Below are positions 1-9,234 of a stretch of DNA of 64,000 bases, one piece after another. The stretch comes from Albifimbria verrucaria (taxonomy: Eukaryota; Ascomycota; Sordariomycetes; Hypocreales; Stachybotryaceae). A model generated the notes under the pieces. That model was not told the DNA's origin, ran no database searches, and saw nothing but the letters and a program-made list of their open reading frames with translations. The stretch covers positions 238,370 through 302,369 of the forward strand of contig JAHREC010000015.1 of NCBI GenBank assembly GCA_020081605.1, in the 5' to 3' direction. A program made the position numbers and the translations under genes. Position 1 is the first letter of the stretch. Each line of letters opens with the position of its first letter.

Positions 1-465
1 TGTATTATCTCCAAACACCACAACATAGTCCCCTATATTCCACTCTACTGGCATTCCTGCAATTTCGACCATAGGCGGTTTATCAGAATTGAATAATGCT
101 AGAGGGATGAAGACTCCGACGGTATTCTTAGGGCCGATGGTGTTTGGGGTTCAAGATCGTATATGTGGCAGACTTCCGGTTCGGCATCTGCAATTTTCAT
201 GCCTTTGAGAAGAGCTTCTGCTTTCATCGCATCCTCCAATAAGACTCCTTTCTTTTAAACATAGTTAATGAGTTGTTCTCCAGAGAGAAGGAAATGCCTT
301 TACTGTTTTATCATGGCGACGGAAGTTCAAGTAAAAATCCTTGTCATTCTTGATCAGTCCGTATCGTCGTAGACCCTCTCCTGAGTATAAGAGAGGTCTA
401 TCTCGTGACTCGTTACAGAGTTTCCGTGTCTGTTCAGAACCATGATAGGTCTCAAAATGGCGCAT
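1..465 (-). pseudogene. Unrecognised gene, 3' part beyond the window edge, frame broken
   Basis: Read on the minus strand, an ATG at 465 opens a frame with ordinary codon use (begins MRHFETYHGS, contains SGEGLRRYGLIKNDKDF) that ends near 265. A second open stretch (KKGVLLEDAMKAEALLKGMK) follows, then a third in another frame (PKNTVGVFIPLALF ... VEWNIGDYVVVFGDNT) that runs off position 1. The switch between the second and third falls at a GGG run near 130, so one base is probably missing or extra there. An intron or another frame break lies between the first two parts. I do not recognise the family. An open stretch upstream (805-521, minus) could be a further 5' exon, but I see no convincing splice pair. 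Confidence 0.4.
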
Positions 466-813
466 TGTCGCAACTATGTTCGCCTCAAGGAAGTTAGATG
501 GCTGCAATGACTATGTGAAATCACAAGGTCTTTGCAAGTGTCATTTTATACGTCACAGACTTGCGTGAAGTATATATGACAATTTGCTTGGTTGCCTTGT
601 GGTTATGAGCAATTGGGCATGATCGGGGAAGGCTTCGGCGGTGGGGCATGCCGTCAAAGTCGACCGCACGGTATGTGTCGGGTGGGATCGAAAGAGGTAC
701 TAGTACTCTTATAGCGCCGAAATCTGGCAGCACGGCTAGGTACCTTAACTTTGCGCCTAGCTTTTGCTTATACATTCCATTGCTGACCACTTGCGCCTCA
801 CTCAAGTAGGCTA

Positions 814-1360
814 CCGATATCGGTCAAACCATAATTGAAGTCCCAGAAGTCATTCATTACTTAGGTTAGACGGAGAGTGATTACTAGTTACAAATGACAT
901 TCGAACTTGTCCTCATTAAACCTTCCTTGCCTCTTCGTCCGGAGCATCAACAGTTGGGAAAGTATCGATAACATGATGATGAGAAGACTCAGAGCCACCA
1001 CCATTCACCGGATTTGTATGTTCATCGGACCTCCGGTCATCTTGCCGTATGTGATTTTTTGTATCACCAGAATCTTCTTTAGTCGACTGATCGTTACGGT
1101 TCTTCTGTTGACTCTCAGACATCTTCGGTGGATGAAGATGAGAGTCAATGGCGAATGACAGAGTAGTAGGCTAAGAGACGGATCAGTAAATGGCCGAACA
1201 CGAATGGATTTCCCTGTCTATAATGGCCATCTGACTTCAGCGCTGGAATAGACTTACAATAAATGAGGGATGAGTACGATACAGTAGTGGCTGTATGACT
1301 TGAGCTTACTGACAGTTATCGCGACACTTCGAACGGGAAGAAGAAGCATTCTTATACTTG
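814..1360. other. Gene-free stretch
   Basis: Only short overlapping open frames occur here, with no recognisable motif, repeat or promoter element. I see nothing that supports a gene. Confidence 0.4.
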
Positions 1361-1582
1361 CTAGAGGCGACGTGCAAAGCCATCGAGCTCCTTCACATGA
1401 GCGTGGACGTGGGGACAGCATCGACCTAGCTCCACGGCAGCGAACTGGTCGGATGTCATGGTCACATCTCCATTGAACGGTTCATGGATTACCCCAGCCC
1501 AGGCATATGCGGCCAATACATCATGTTCCGCAGGGGTGGTCGCATACAGGTCGACCGTCCATCGCTCAGCCAAGACAAGCAT
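1361..1582 (-). CDS. Small ORF, 73 residues, unrecognised
   Basis: An ATG-started frame on the minus strand (MLVLAERWTVDLYATTPAEH ... ending GFARRL) has balanced codon use. It has no signal peptide, no membrane segment and no motif I know. It could be a remnant of a larger gene, because open frame does not continue on either side. Support is only the ATG, the length and the composition. Confidence 0.25.
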   Translation of the reverse strand: MLVLAERWTVDLYATTPAEHDVLAAYAWAGVIHEPFNGDVTMTSDQFAAVELGRCCPHVHAHVKELDGFARRL

Positions 1583-2039
1583 TAATCGAACGCAAGTTAC
1601 ACACCTGGAAACGCTATGGCCCCTGCGTTGATTGATCCATTGTCCAATCGATTATCGTTTGCAAGAATGCACATCAGACAATATTACAGGCTTTCATGGG
1701 TCAGAAAATATTCGCAAGTTGATTCCTCAAGATTGCTATGGTTTGAATCTGACCATTGTGTAACTCATATCTTTGCCTCGTGAGAGTTTGTCGATAACTA
1801 GTACATCAGTACATGGATTATATCGCATAAGCTCAGTCACAGCGCCGTCTGGAGCTATACACTTATCCTCAGGCTCTCTATTATCGATATTAACTGCTAT
1901 TAGGACGTCGGTTTATCGCTGATGCCCCTAGCTAGTTAGAAATCAACCCCATGTCATTTACTAGGATTTTCAACTTGCATGAGTAAATAAAGCATGTCAA
2001 GCATCGTAGTAGACCAAACCACGCCACACCACACCACGC

Positions 2040-2190
2040 CACACCACACCAGACTACACCACACCAAACTACACCACACCAAACTACACCACACCAAACT
2101 ACACCACACCAAACTACACCACACCAAACTACACCACACCAAACTACACCACACCAAACTACACCACACCAAACTACACCACACCAGACG
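2040..2190. repeat. 15-bp minisatellite, about 10 units
   Basis: The unit ACACCACACCAAACT repeats head to tail about ten times. Degenerate CACCACGCC-type units flank it on the left and a variant unit lies at the right end. All three frames stay open because 15 is a multiple of 3, so the ORFs here are by-products of the repeat. The strand is strongly asymmetric: almost only A and C on the plus strand. Confidence 0.95.
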
Positions 2191-2499
2191 AAACGAACAT
2201 ACAAACCATACCAAGCCACATTAACTCTATGACTAAGCCATATTACGCTAGCTTAAGACTAAACCATAAGCTTCTTGGAAGCAGTCCCAGGCTTTGCACT
2301 AAACCATATTGAGACTATTTTTATCAGCGCGGAAAAGCTTACACCCGTGCGTAGAAGGCTTTATGTAAGCCGGGTGATAACCCCGCAGTGTCCTCTATTG
2401 TAGCTCCAACTGAAAACAACAGCCGGTTATCTCAATGCGTCATGGTCCCTGAAACGTTTTGCGTCCAGTTGTGCGGTTCGCCAACACTGAAGTGTGAAG

Positions 2500-3321
2500 A
2501 TGTCTACGAATTTAGAGGTAGACGCAAAATCTTCTATAGAGCGCTATGGCCTCTATCTTGTTCGGGACGCAGAGGATGAGCCAGAGGAGAAAGGGCAACA
2601 GTTCGCCAAGTTCTACGCCAATGGCTATCGAACTAGGACTCCCGAGGGTCTGGACTTTATTTTTAAAAATACTCTTGGAGACCCGGTAAGTTTCAAAACG
2701 TTTTGTCTGATATCTTGGGCTCATGCGCTGTAGGGAATACGATCGATTATTCATTCCATCATCAACCAGCCCCGGTTCGGATATGTTAGATTCTTCAGCA
2801 CCGGACTTCGAACGGAGACACAGGGACTTTCTCCTGAATATGCTTGGTTCTTCCATCAGCGAAACCCCACTGTTGTCGATGATCCGATACATACTCTTGT
2901 GGTACAATTCTGGTTGCCAGGATCGAAAGTCACACACTATAGGGGCTCACAGCTGCAATTTTTCGATGCAAAGGAGGATCCTCAGGAGAGGTGGGGTATC
3001 AAGAAAACGCCTCGCTCAAACATGAAGAGAGAGGGCGTAACAGAAACCTTGGTCCACATGCCTAATGGTGGATAGTAAGTTAGAGAATTACAGGTGCAAC
3101 TCTGCGTGGAACTGACGAGTACAAGCACAATTATCGATAGCCGGATAGGCTGGACTTGCGAATATGGTGGCTTTATGAACATTGGCTATGCAGTGGACTG
3201 GGTGGCAGAGAAATTCGGACCTATGGAACTGCCGGATACACCTGCCCTTCGCGCAAAAGTTGCTGAGTTAGAAGGCCATGGTATTAAGGCAAAACTCATT
3301 TTCACTCAGCGTAAAATGTGA
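2500..3321 (+). CDS. Three-exon gene, 235 residues, unrecognised
   Basis: I read exons 2500-2685, 2734-3074 and 3141-3321, with introns GTAAGT...TAG (48 bases) and GTAAGT...TAG (66 bases). The joined length is 708 bases, exactly 236 codons including the stop, with no internal stop. The start is the ATG at 2500 (MSTNLEVDAKSS). The protein is soluble and mixed in composition; the middle holds YAWFFHQRNPTVVDDPIHT and VVQFWLPGSKVTH, and the end is AKLIFTQRKM. The second splice junction rejoins the frame in mid-codon, giving GGYRIGWTCEYGGF. I know no family for it and infer no function. It lies just downstream of the 15-bp minisatellite and converges on the minus-strand relic ending at 3349. Confidence 0.7.
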
Positions 3322-3348
3322 TATAGAGACTAGCTACCCTTCCGGCTG

Positions 3349-4505
3349 TTAATCCAGGCAGTCTTGGGAAACGCCAGCGTTGTACTGTTCGCCTAAGCGT
3401 AATAGTGATGCGTCAGGTATGTTACCGAAGGTCTGATCACTTGTGTTAACTAGCAATTCATATTGCCCGTCTATCGGATCCAGGAGGAAGCTTGAGCTAA
3501 AATACTCATCGACTAGGATATCCATATCATAATTCATAGGTCCTGATGTTTTATTCATGGCCATGGCGACGTTCTGGGAATTTTGCTGCTCACTTATCGC
3601 ACATGCTAGTGAAGGGTTTGGCACATTAGAAGCAGTTGGATCCAGATGCGCCTCGGTAGCCGCATTATCAGCATCATTCGAGATAAATGTATTCCTGTAA
3701 TCGACTAGGCTGGTGGGTTTATCAAGGTGCGGACGTCCCTTGAGTCTCGTTTTTGTCGGCGTTTGGAAGGCTTCCACTTCTGATTCAAGATGGCGTTTGC
3801 GAGTGTGCTTGGTTCTCCCGTACCGACCTTGACCTGTCTTCAGTGCGGCTCGAGCCTCAAGTCTTGCGTTTTGCGCTACTACTTTTGCATCTTCACTCCA
3901 TTTACCCTTTGCTTCATGTTTGAGATCCCGCAACTTTAGGCATCTTTGGCGGTGTCTTTCAAGGAAGACACCAGAACCAAAGGCTTATGACAGCCAACAC
4001 AAGACATCTTGCACTGGACATCTAAATTCAAGTCAGCGAATAATATTTGCCTGGCAGAGGAGGGGCGCACGGGTATCAAAGTGTCGGGAGAATTCCCAAA
4101 AGGTGGGATAGATGCGATCCCCGTTACATTCGTCCTTGAAACAAGTAAACAGATTTTTCCCTCTGCGTCGTCTGCGTCTGCGTTATCTTCGTCTTCTACG
4201 GCCTCTGCATCGTCTTCTACGGCCTCTGCATCGTCTGCATCGTCTGCATCGTCTGCATAGTTTGCATCGTTTGCATCGTTTGCATCGTTTGCGTCATCTG
4301 CGCTCTCGGTGCTGTCGGCTGGCGCAACCGCATAAGCTGCGGTGTCGAAAGCATTGTCCTCGTCTCTGAGGTTGGTACCATTGAATTGGAGAAGCAAGAG
4401 CGAAGTGCTGATGAATTGTTCTCCACAAACTTTGAATTCTTTGATCAGGCGTAGTAGTTTTTCGAACTGCTGCTTGGCAAGCAGCTGCGTTTCGCGCTGC
4501 TGCAC
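3349..4505 (-). pseudogene. Acidic-repeat protein with degenerate zinc-ribbon-like motif, frame broken
   Basis: Two minus-strand frames (4505-3936 and 3933-3349) form one gene interrupted by a frame change near 3955. The N-terminal part has a basic/hydrophobic start, then an acidic tract of repeated DAN and DAD triplets coded by a 9-bp minisatellite. Next comes CKMSCVGCHKPL, a CxxC-type metal site. In the other frame the expected partner pair reads RCLKLRD, so the second cysteine is lost, followed by a lysine/arginine-rich helix. The C-terminal 150 residues are polar and acidic. The layout suggests a nuclear zinc-ribbon protein, but that is inference. No ATG is seen at the 5' end, so an upstream exon may be missing. 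Confidence 0.5.
4157..4300. repeat. 9-bp coding minisatellite
   Basis: Units of the type TCTGCATCG and TTTGCATCG repeat in tandem with interruptions. On the minus strand they encode Asp-Ala-Asn/Asp triplets in the acidic tract of the surrounding broken gene. Confidence 0.85.
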
Positions 4506-5140
4506 ATCATGTCAACATTGTTTAGCAGGAACTCATTCATCAGCCTCAAAGACATACTTGCTGGTAATTGGAAATAGAAACAGGATCCATCATAAAATTG
4601 TTGAGTGGGCATCAGTCGAGACTACGTGTAGTGTCGCGAATTGGAGATGAAATGGAAGCTGACACACTACTATTTCACCTGCCACGTGTCTTAGGCCTCT
4701 ATGGGCAGAAGGTGGGGATTAGGCTACCCACCGGGCATCTATATATTACATCTAACTTATCCCGCCCTGCGCCTGCAATGAAGAATTTCTTCCTTACAGC
4801 TTTTGCGTACAGTTACAGGTCAGTCTATCTCGGCGAGCTATTATCCTTTAATTTTAACATTGAATAACAGTTCTACTGCGCATTCACAAACAAAGAACGA
4901 TGTGTCCTCATACGAATTGCGTTATTTGTGGTGGCCAACCAGGGGTGACTAAATGCGGTGGCTGTGGATGTTCAAGTTAGACTGCTAGTTCAGATTGCTC
5001 CTATTCCTGTATTTCGGTCTTGATGGTATTGTCATCCGGAGGATAAATTAACATACTCACACCAAAACTGACACGTGTCCCCTGTCCCATACTCGGCGTG
5101 TTTCCGGCTGACTAATTCACACATGCTACAATTACCCACA

Positions 5141-5570
5141 CCAATTTACACCAATCTACACCAATCTACACCAATTCACACCAATTCACACCAATTCACA
5201 CCAATTCACACCAATTCACACCAATTCACACCAATTCACACCAATTCACACCAATTCACACCAATTCACACCAATTCACACCAATTCACACCAATTCACA
5301 CCAATTCACACCAATTCACACCAATTCACACCAATTCACACCAATTCACACCAATTCACACCAATTCACACCAATTCACACCAATTCACACCAATTCACA
5401 CCAATTCACACCAATTCACACCAATTCACACCAATTCACACCAATTCACACCAATTCACACCAATTCACACCAATTCACACCAATTCACACCAATTCACA
5501 CCAATTCACACCAATTCACACCAATTCACACCAATTCACACCAATTCACACCAATTCACACCAATTCACA
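5141..5570. repeat. 10-bp satellite array, 43 units, 40 of them identical
   Basis: CCAATTCACA is repeated without a mismatch 40 times from 5171 to 5570, preceded by three variant units (one CCAATTTACA, two CCAATCTACA). Because 10 is not a multiple of 3, the translated frame cycles through a 10-residue unit (HTNSHQFTPI) and stays open, which creates a 173-residue ORF (5075-5596) that I do not take as a gene. Perfect homogeneity points to recent expansion or active slippage. Confidence 0.98.
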
Positions 5571-6070
5571 CCACACAACAACATGCATATTTTTAGTTTT
5601 GGCTGCATGCCAAATCACCGACAGGTCAACTAACCAAATCACGCATGAATGTAGATCAGTGGGACGCCGTCGTATGCGGCCCAATAGAGAAGGCTGAACC
5701 CCACCAGAGCTACATTTGCCTCATACAAGCAACAGTCAGCTAGCAACGACTACATGATGTATCATTTTACGGAGGATGGCGATCATTATTTTAGGAATCA
5801 AGATTGGGGACTTTGCTCTTGAGGTGAACAGCTTGCACACCAGTTCGCGTTATCTTGATGACTTGTCATCTGAACATGCCTGACAGTTCCAGTAATTACG
5901 AACAAGGTTTGCTCACCGGTTCGGTTCAAGCGAGCTGTACATCGCAATGTGATCGACTGGTCCGACTTACAGTTACCTCATTCTGCAGCTCTTGGGAAAC
6001 AGTTCATGGAATATGTAGTACGCTGAAGGAAGCTAGGTGTCGTGAGCATGGCAGCTGTACCCGGAGATCT
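5571..6070. other. Gene-free stretch upstream of the 49-residue gene
   Basis: No convincing coding region or further repeat. The right end is probably the promoter of the small gene that starts at 6197. An ORF at 5855-6142 runs through the TATA box and 5' leader of that gene and is not taken as real. Confidence 0.4.
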
Positions 6071-6075
6071 TCGAG

Positions 6076-6083
6076 TATAAAAA
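6076..6083 (+). promoter_or_regulatory. TATA box of the 49-residue gene
   Basis: TATAAAAA stands about 120 bases before the ATG at 6197. The leader between them is rich in CAA and pyrimidines, as is usual for strongly expressed fungal genes. Confidence 0.65.
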
Positions 6084-6196
6084 CCTACGCTTTGGTAACT
6101 CAAAAGGACAACACCAACACACTCAATCTTCTAAATACTTGACCCAAAGCACTCTCATCACCGTTCAAACATTCCCAAACATTCCCAACTTCAAAC

Positions 6197-6346
6197 ATGT
6201 CTGCTGGCGAAGTTCAAACCCCAGTCAATATGTGTGACTATATCACCAAAAAGCGAGCTGACGGCTCTTCATACAGAGTCAAAACATGGGATTGTGCCAA
6301 GACAGATTGCAAGTACTCTGACAGTTACGTTCCTCCAACAAAGTGA
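6197..6346 (+). CDS. 49-residue cysteine-containing small protein, unrecognised
   Basis: The ATG at 6197 sits after a TATA box and a CAA-rich leader (TTCAAACATG). It opens a 49-residue frame starting MSAGEVQTPVNMCDY and ending DSYVPPTK, with three cysteines (MCDY, WDCA, TDCK) and no signal peptide or membrane segment. A GT at the last codons and a TTTTCAG at about 6400 would allow splicing into a longer frame that overlaps the convergent kinase gene; I prefer the simple single exon. The clear promoter argues that it is a real, probably inducible, gene. The family is not recognised. Confidence 0.55.
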   Translation: MSAGEVQTPVNMCDYITKKRADGSSYRVKTWDCAKTDCKYSDSYVPPTK

Positions 6347-6553
6347 AAGTATAGTATAGTCCAATCCCAAATTACTAGGAAGTTCTAATTATTTTCAGCA
6401 GGAGTGAAGAAATAGGCTATGGTTCGGGTTCAAGAGCACCACTCTGGTATTCCGGTACTTCTGTTTATTGCACACTCTTTCAACCAATGTTATTCTTTAG
6501 GGCTATATTCACTCCCTCCTCCTGTGTTTCTTTATTGTATCAACCCACACTCC

Positions 6554-7404
6554 TTATTTCAATCTACTTAATAAAAACTCCTCAAGTTTCGAGAGGCTGA
6601 AATAATCGTTTTCATAAGTTGCGTATTGTGCATCCTCTAATGACCAGCCAGGAGTGCCGGACTTATCAAGTTCTTCTCCCAGTCGAGTACATGAATCAAA
6701 ATCGATTATAATAGGCTTGTCATTGGTGTCCATCAAAATGTTTCTGGGATTGATGTCGTTATGAATGAGGCCAAGCTTATGCAAGTGCAGGATAGCGTCT
6801 TTAATCTCTTGCAGGCAGAGCTTGATATCCAGGGGCTTCGGATCTGCTAACCTCTGCGCAAGAGTCACCGAGTATCTGATGAAGCAAAGACCGCGGATTC
6901 TGCCGTTTTTCTCAATACAGCCTAAGTATTTGGCAATATTGGGATGGGGATGCTGTAGTAGAAACTCGCATATTTTTACTTCATTCAAGACTTGACTGCT
7001 GATGGTTGACTGGTTGTTATTGTCGGTATAATGCAGTAGGCTGGGTCGCTTTATGTAGCAGTCCGTTGGTAAAGGCTTGGGAGCTTGTGTTAAGAAAGAA
7101 TCAAAGACTGGCCATATTCTTTCATCGGGAATTCGTTGGACCTCTAACCCATCAGGGTCAATCGCAGATGATAAAGGAATGCGCTTGCTTAGTTTCGAAA
7201 AAAGTATTCCTCTGAGTTATTCTTGAGAATGATTTTCGTATGGTCAAAGACGACCTCATCGTCTCCTTCTTTAAAGACTTGGGCTCTTTCGCAGATCTCC
7301 ATGGAGTGGCCAGATCCAACCAAAGTCTGAGGTTTTACAAAGTTAAGTTCAATTAAAAGTTGGGCGAGACCCACTGCATTGGACACTTGGACGGATCGGA
7401 TAAA
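6554..7404 (-). pseudogene. Protein-kinase-like gene, one frame break
   Basis: The C-terminal 144 residues carry a kinase catalytic lobe: HNDINPRNIL (catalytic loop, with N in place of the usual R of HRD), IIIDFDSC in place of DFG, then GTPGW. Upstream the same strand reads, in another frame, RIPDERIWPVFDSF and YIKRPSLLHYTD, and before that a third frame back to about 7404. The two N-terminal frames switch at a run of six T (7198-7203 on the plus strand), so a single base separates them. It matches the fungal family of short kinase-like proteins with a HNDINP loop. No ATG is found at the 5' end. It follows the SUR7-like gene on the same strand. It may be intact if the T-run is miscalled. Confidence 0.65.
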
Positions 7405-7504
7405 CCGTTATCAGTAGTTGGCAGTTCCAAAGCGATAAGTTATCAGGCTGTCACGGGCATACTCCGGCTATCATACGAACATGATGGTTGTTGTAGCGCA
7501 CACG

Positions 7505-8938
7505 TCAGAGCCGGAGTAGGGAAAGCATTATTTCAGCTGCGGTGGCCGTACGTAAATGCCTCTCGATACTGATTTTGGGGTTGTTCGAGCCCGGTTTAAT
7601 GGATGTTATTCGGTTTTTGCCAGACTCAAATGGGCCTTCTGGCTTTGCCATCTCCCACTGCAGAGCGTTATCGTCTCGTGTTCTACGCATAAGGACGAAA
7701 TGTAACCCCGTAGCTCCGACCATCAAGCTGGACACAACCCAAGTTAGAGTGAGAAAATGACCGCCTCTCACTCCATAGATACCAAGCTTCTCTCCAATGT
7801 CATTAAGTGCATTGATACCACGAGTCAAGGCTACGGTTATTATAATGCTGGCGATAATGCTGCTGAGTGCAGCCAATAGTGAGCTCGTAAGGCTTACAAC
7901 GTGAAGCAGCGGAGTTGAGACTAGGAATACGACGATGCTACTGGCTATATTCACCAGTATAAAGAGAGTAGTCAGCACAAAGAAGGCAAAAAGCCCTCGT
8001 ACTACATTGTTCACGGAGTTGATGGCATTTTGGATTTTTTCCAACCAATCCATATCAGCAATATCCATATCCAGCTTCACTGGACTGATTGAGAGATAAA
8101 GATTCAGACTGTCAATAAGGTCTAGACGGTCTATTGAGCTTGCTTAGTATCCCCTTGAGGCCGGTAAGCTGCAGACTAAGTAGAAGCCCCATAGCCTCTC
8201 AGTCATCGTATCAGTACGTGAAAGAACTTCAAAACTATGGGGTGACAATGATCATCGTGGTGTAGCTATATGTAACGCGGGGCAATGCTGGTACATCTAT
8301 CATCGGCCAATCTACTACGCCTTCTATGTATCTAGTTTTTATACAATTCCAATTGGTCAATTTACTGGTTTGCTACCTAGTCTACAGCTTACCGGCCTCA
8401 AGGGGATAAATCCTTAAAAGAGCGTTAGAGTCCTTACTATTAGATGTTACGTCACTGCATTTCGTGACGTTCAATTCAGCGTCTTGTGCTTCAGAGTTCG
8501 ACTGGTATGAACCTTCACAGGTCGTCATAACATGGAGCGAGTACCAGTCCGAGATATCCAAAGCATCGACAGCTTTATCCATAACACGGTCGGCCAGACC
8601 ACTCACCGCATCCGAGAGGTCCTGTTTTACATCATCCAAGGCATTGCCAATCTTGCCGAGAGGGCCGTCATCATTGCTCTTAGTGTTCTCCTGGCTATTG
8701 GCGTGTTTGCCAACAAAGTCCAGCAAGGTGTGTCCAATCGCAGACGTGTTCAGCTACCGACGGTCAGCTCGTTCCAGTTAGCAACCAAGAGAGTGCTTAC
8801 TCTGGCAATGGCATAATCTTCCAAGAAACCCTCCTTATGTCCGGCAGAGAGGCAAAGAGCGCAGAGGATGACACTGGTAGTTGAGAGTAGCAAAGGCACG
8901 ATGAGTGCCAGTTTGGCGGCGAGGAATGTTGCGAGCAT
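7505..8938 (-). CDS. SUR7/PalI-family four-helix membrane protein
   Basis: Exons 8938-8801, 8753-8393 and 8142-7505 join to 1137 bases, 378 residues, with no internal stop. Intron 1 is 47 bases with a TTGCTAAC branch site; intron 2 is the MITE described separately. Membrane helix 1 is at the N-terminus (LALIVPLLLSTTSVILCAL). The exon 1-2 junction gives the family's LNTS motif. The extracellular loop carries WYSLHVMTTCEG, the SUR7-type W-x-CEG signature, with further cysteines. Three more helices follow (GLFAFFVLTTLFILVNIASS, SLLAALSSIIASIIITVAL and a third near LTLTWVVSSLMVGATG). SUR7/PalI proteins act at plasma-membrane eisosomes or in pH sensing. The C-terminal tail is cytoplasmic. A TATA box lies at about 9000. 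Confidence 0.85.
8150..8406 (-). mobile_element. MITE copy 1 (Tc1/mariner-type, TA target), forms intron 2 of the SUR7-like gene
   Basis: The ends are inverted repeats of about 35 bases beginning TCCCCTTGAGGCCGGTAAGC. They are flanked by TA on both sides (8148-8149 and 8407-8408), the target duplication of Tc1/mariner elements. There is no coding capacity. The interior matches the second copy at 19831-20050 (shared GTAGCAAACC, AATTGACCAATT, ATAGATGTACCAG). Read in the gene's direction, the GGTAAGC of the terminal repeat is the 5' splice site used to keep the SUR7-like frame open. Confidence 0.9.
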
Positions 8939-8997
8939 TGTTTACGGGGTGGGTGAGTTAAGAAGTGGTGAGAGCATGTGAGGACGGGCAAGCTGGA

Positions 8998-9006
8998 CTT
9001 TATATA
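8998..9006 (-). promoter_or_regulatory. TATA box of the SUR7-like gene
   Basis: On the minus strand TATATAAAG lies about 60 bases before the ATG at 8938, in the expected place for a fungal core promoter. Confidence 0.5.
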
Positions 9007-9234
9007 AGCCGGCATTTTGGGGGACAGATCTGGGAACAGCCAGGTCAAGTTCAAGTCCCAAGGCCGAGTAAATGGCCCAGCTGCACAATGATCAAAGCAA
9101 TCGCAATCACAGGTGGCCCTTGTTTTGTCTCCGCCTAATGTGATGAATTCTTCGCAAATTAGAGACTGTACTGTAAGCAAAAATTGATTCAATTTCAAAG
9201 TATACGCGCTGGCTGTAACAACTACCCTCATGCT

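Noticed and set aside
1932..2224. Three long ORFs over the 15-bp repeat on both strands
   Set aside because: They are by-products of a 15-bp unit without stops.
5141..5570. CRISPR-like array
   Set aside because: Units are contiguous 10-bp repeats without spacers, in a eukaryotic (intron-bearing) sequence.
5075..5596. A 173-residue ORF across the 10-bp array
   Set aside because: The frame is open only because the repeat unit has no stop in any frame; the unique part is just 22 residues and shows no coding signal.
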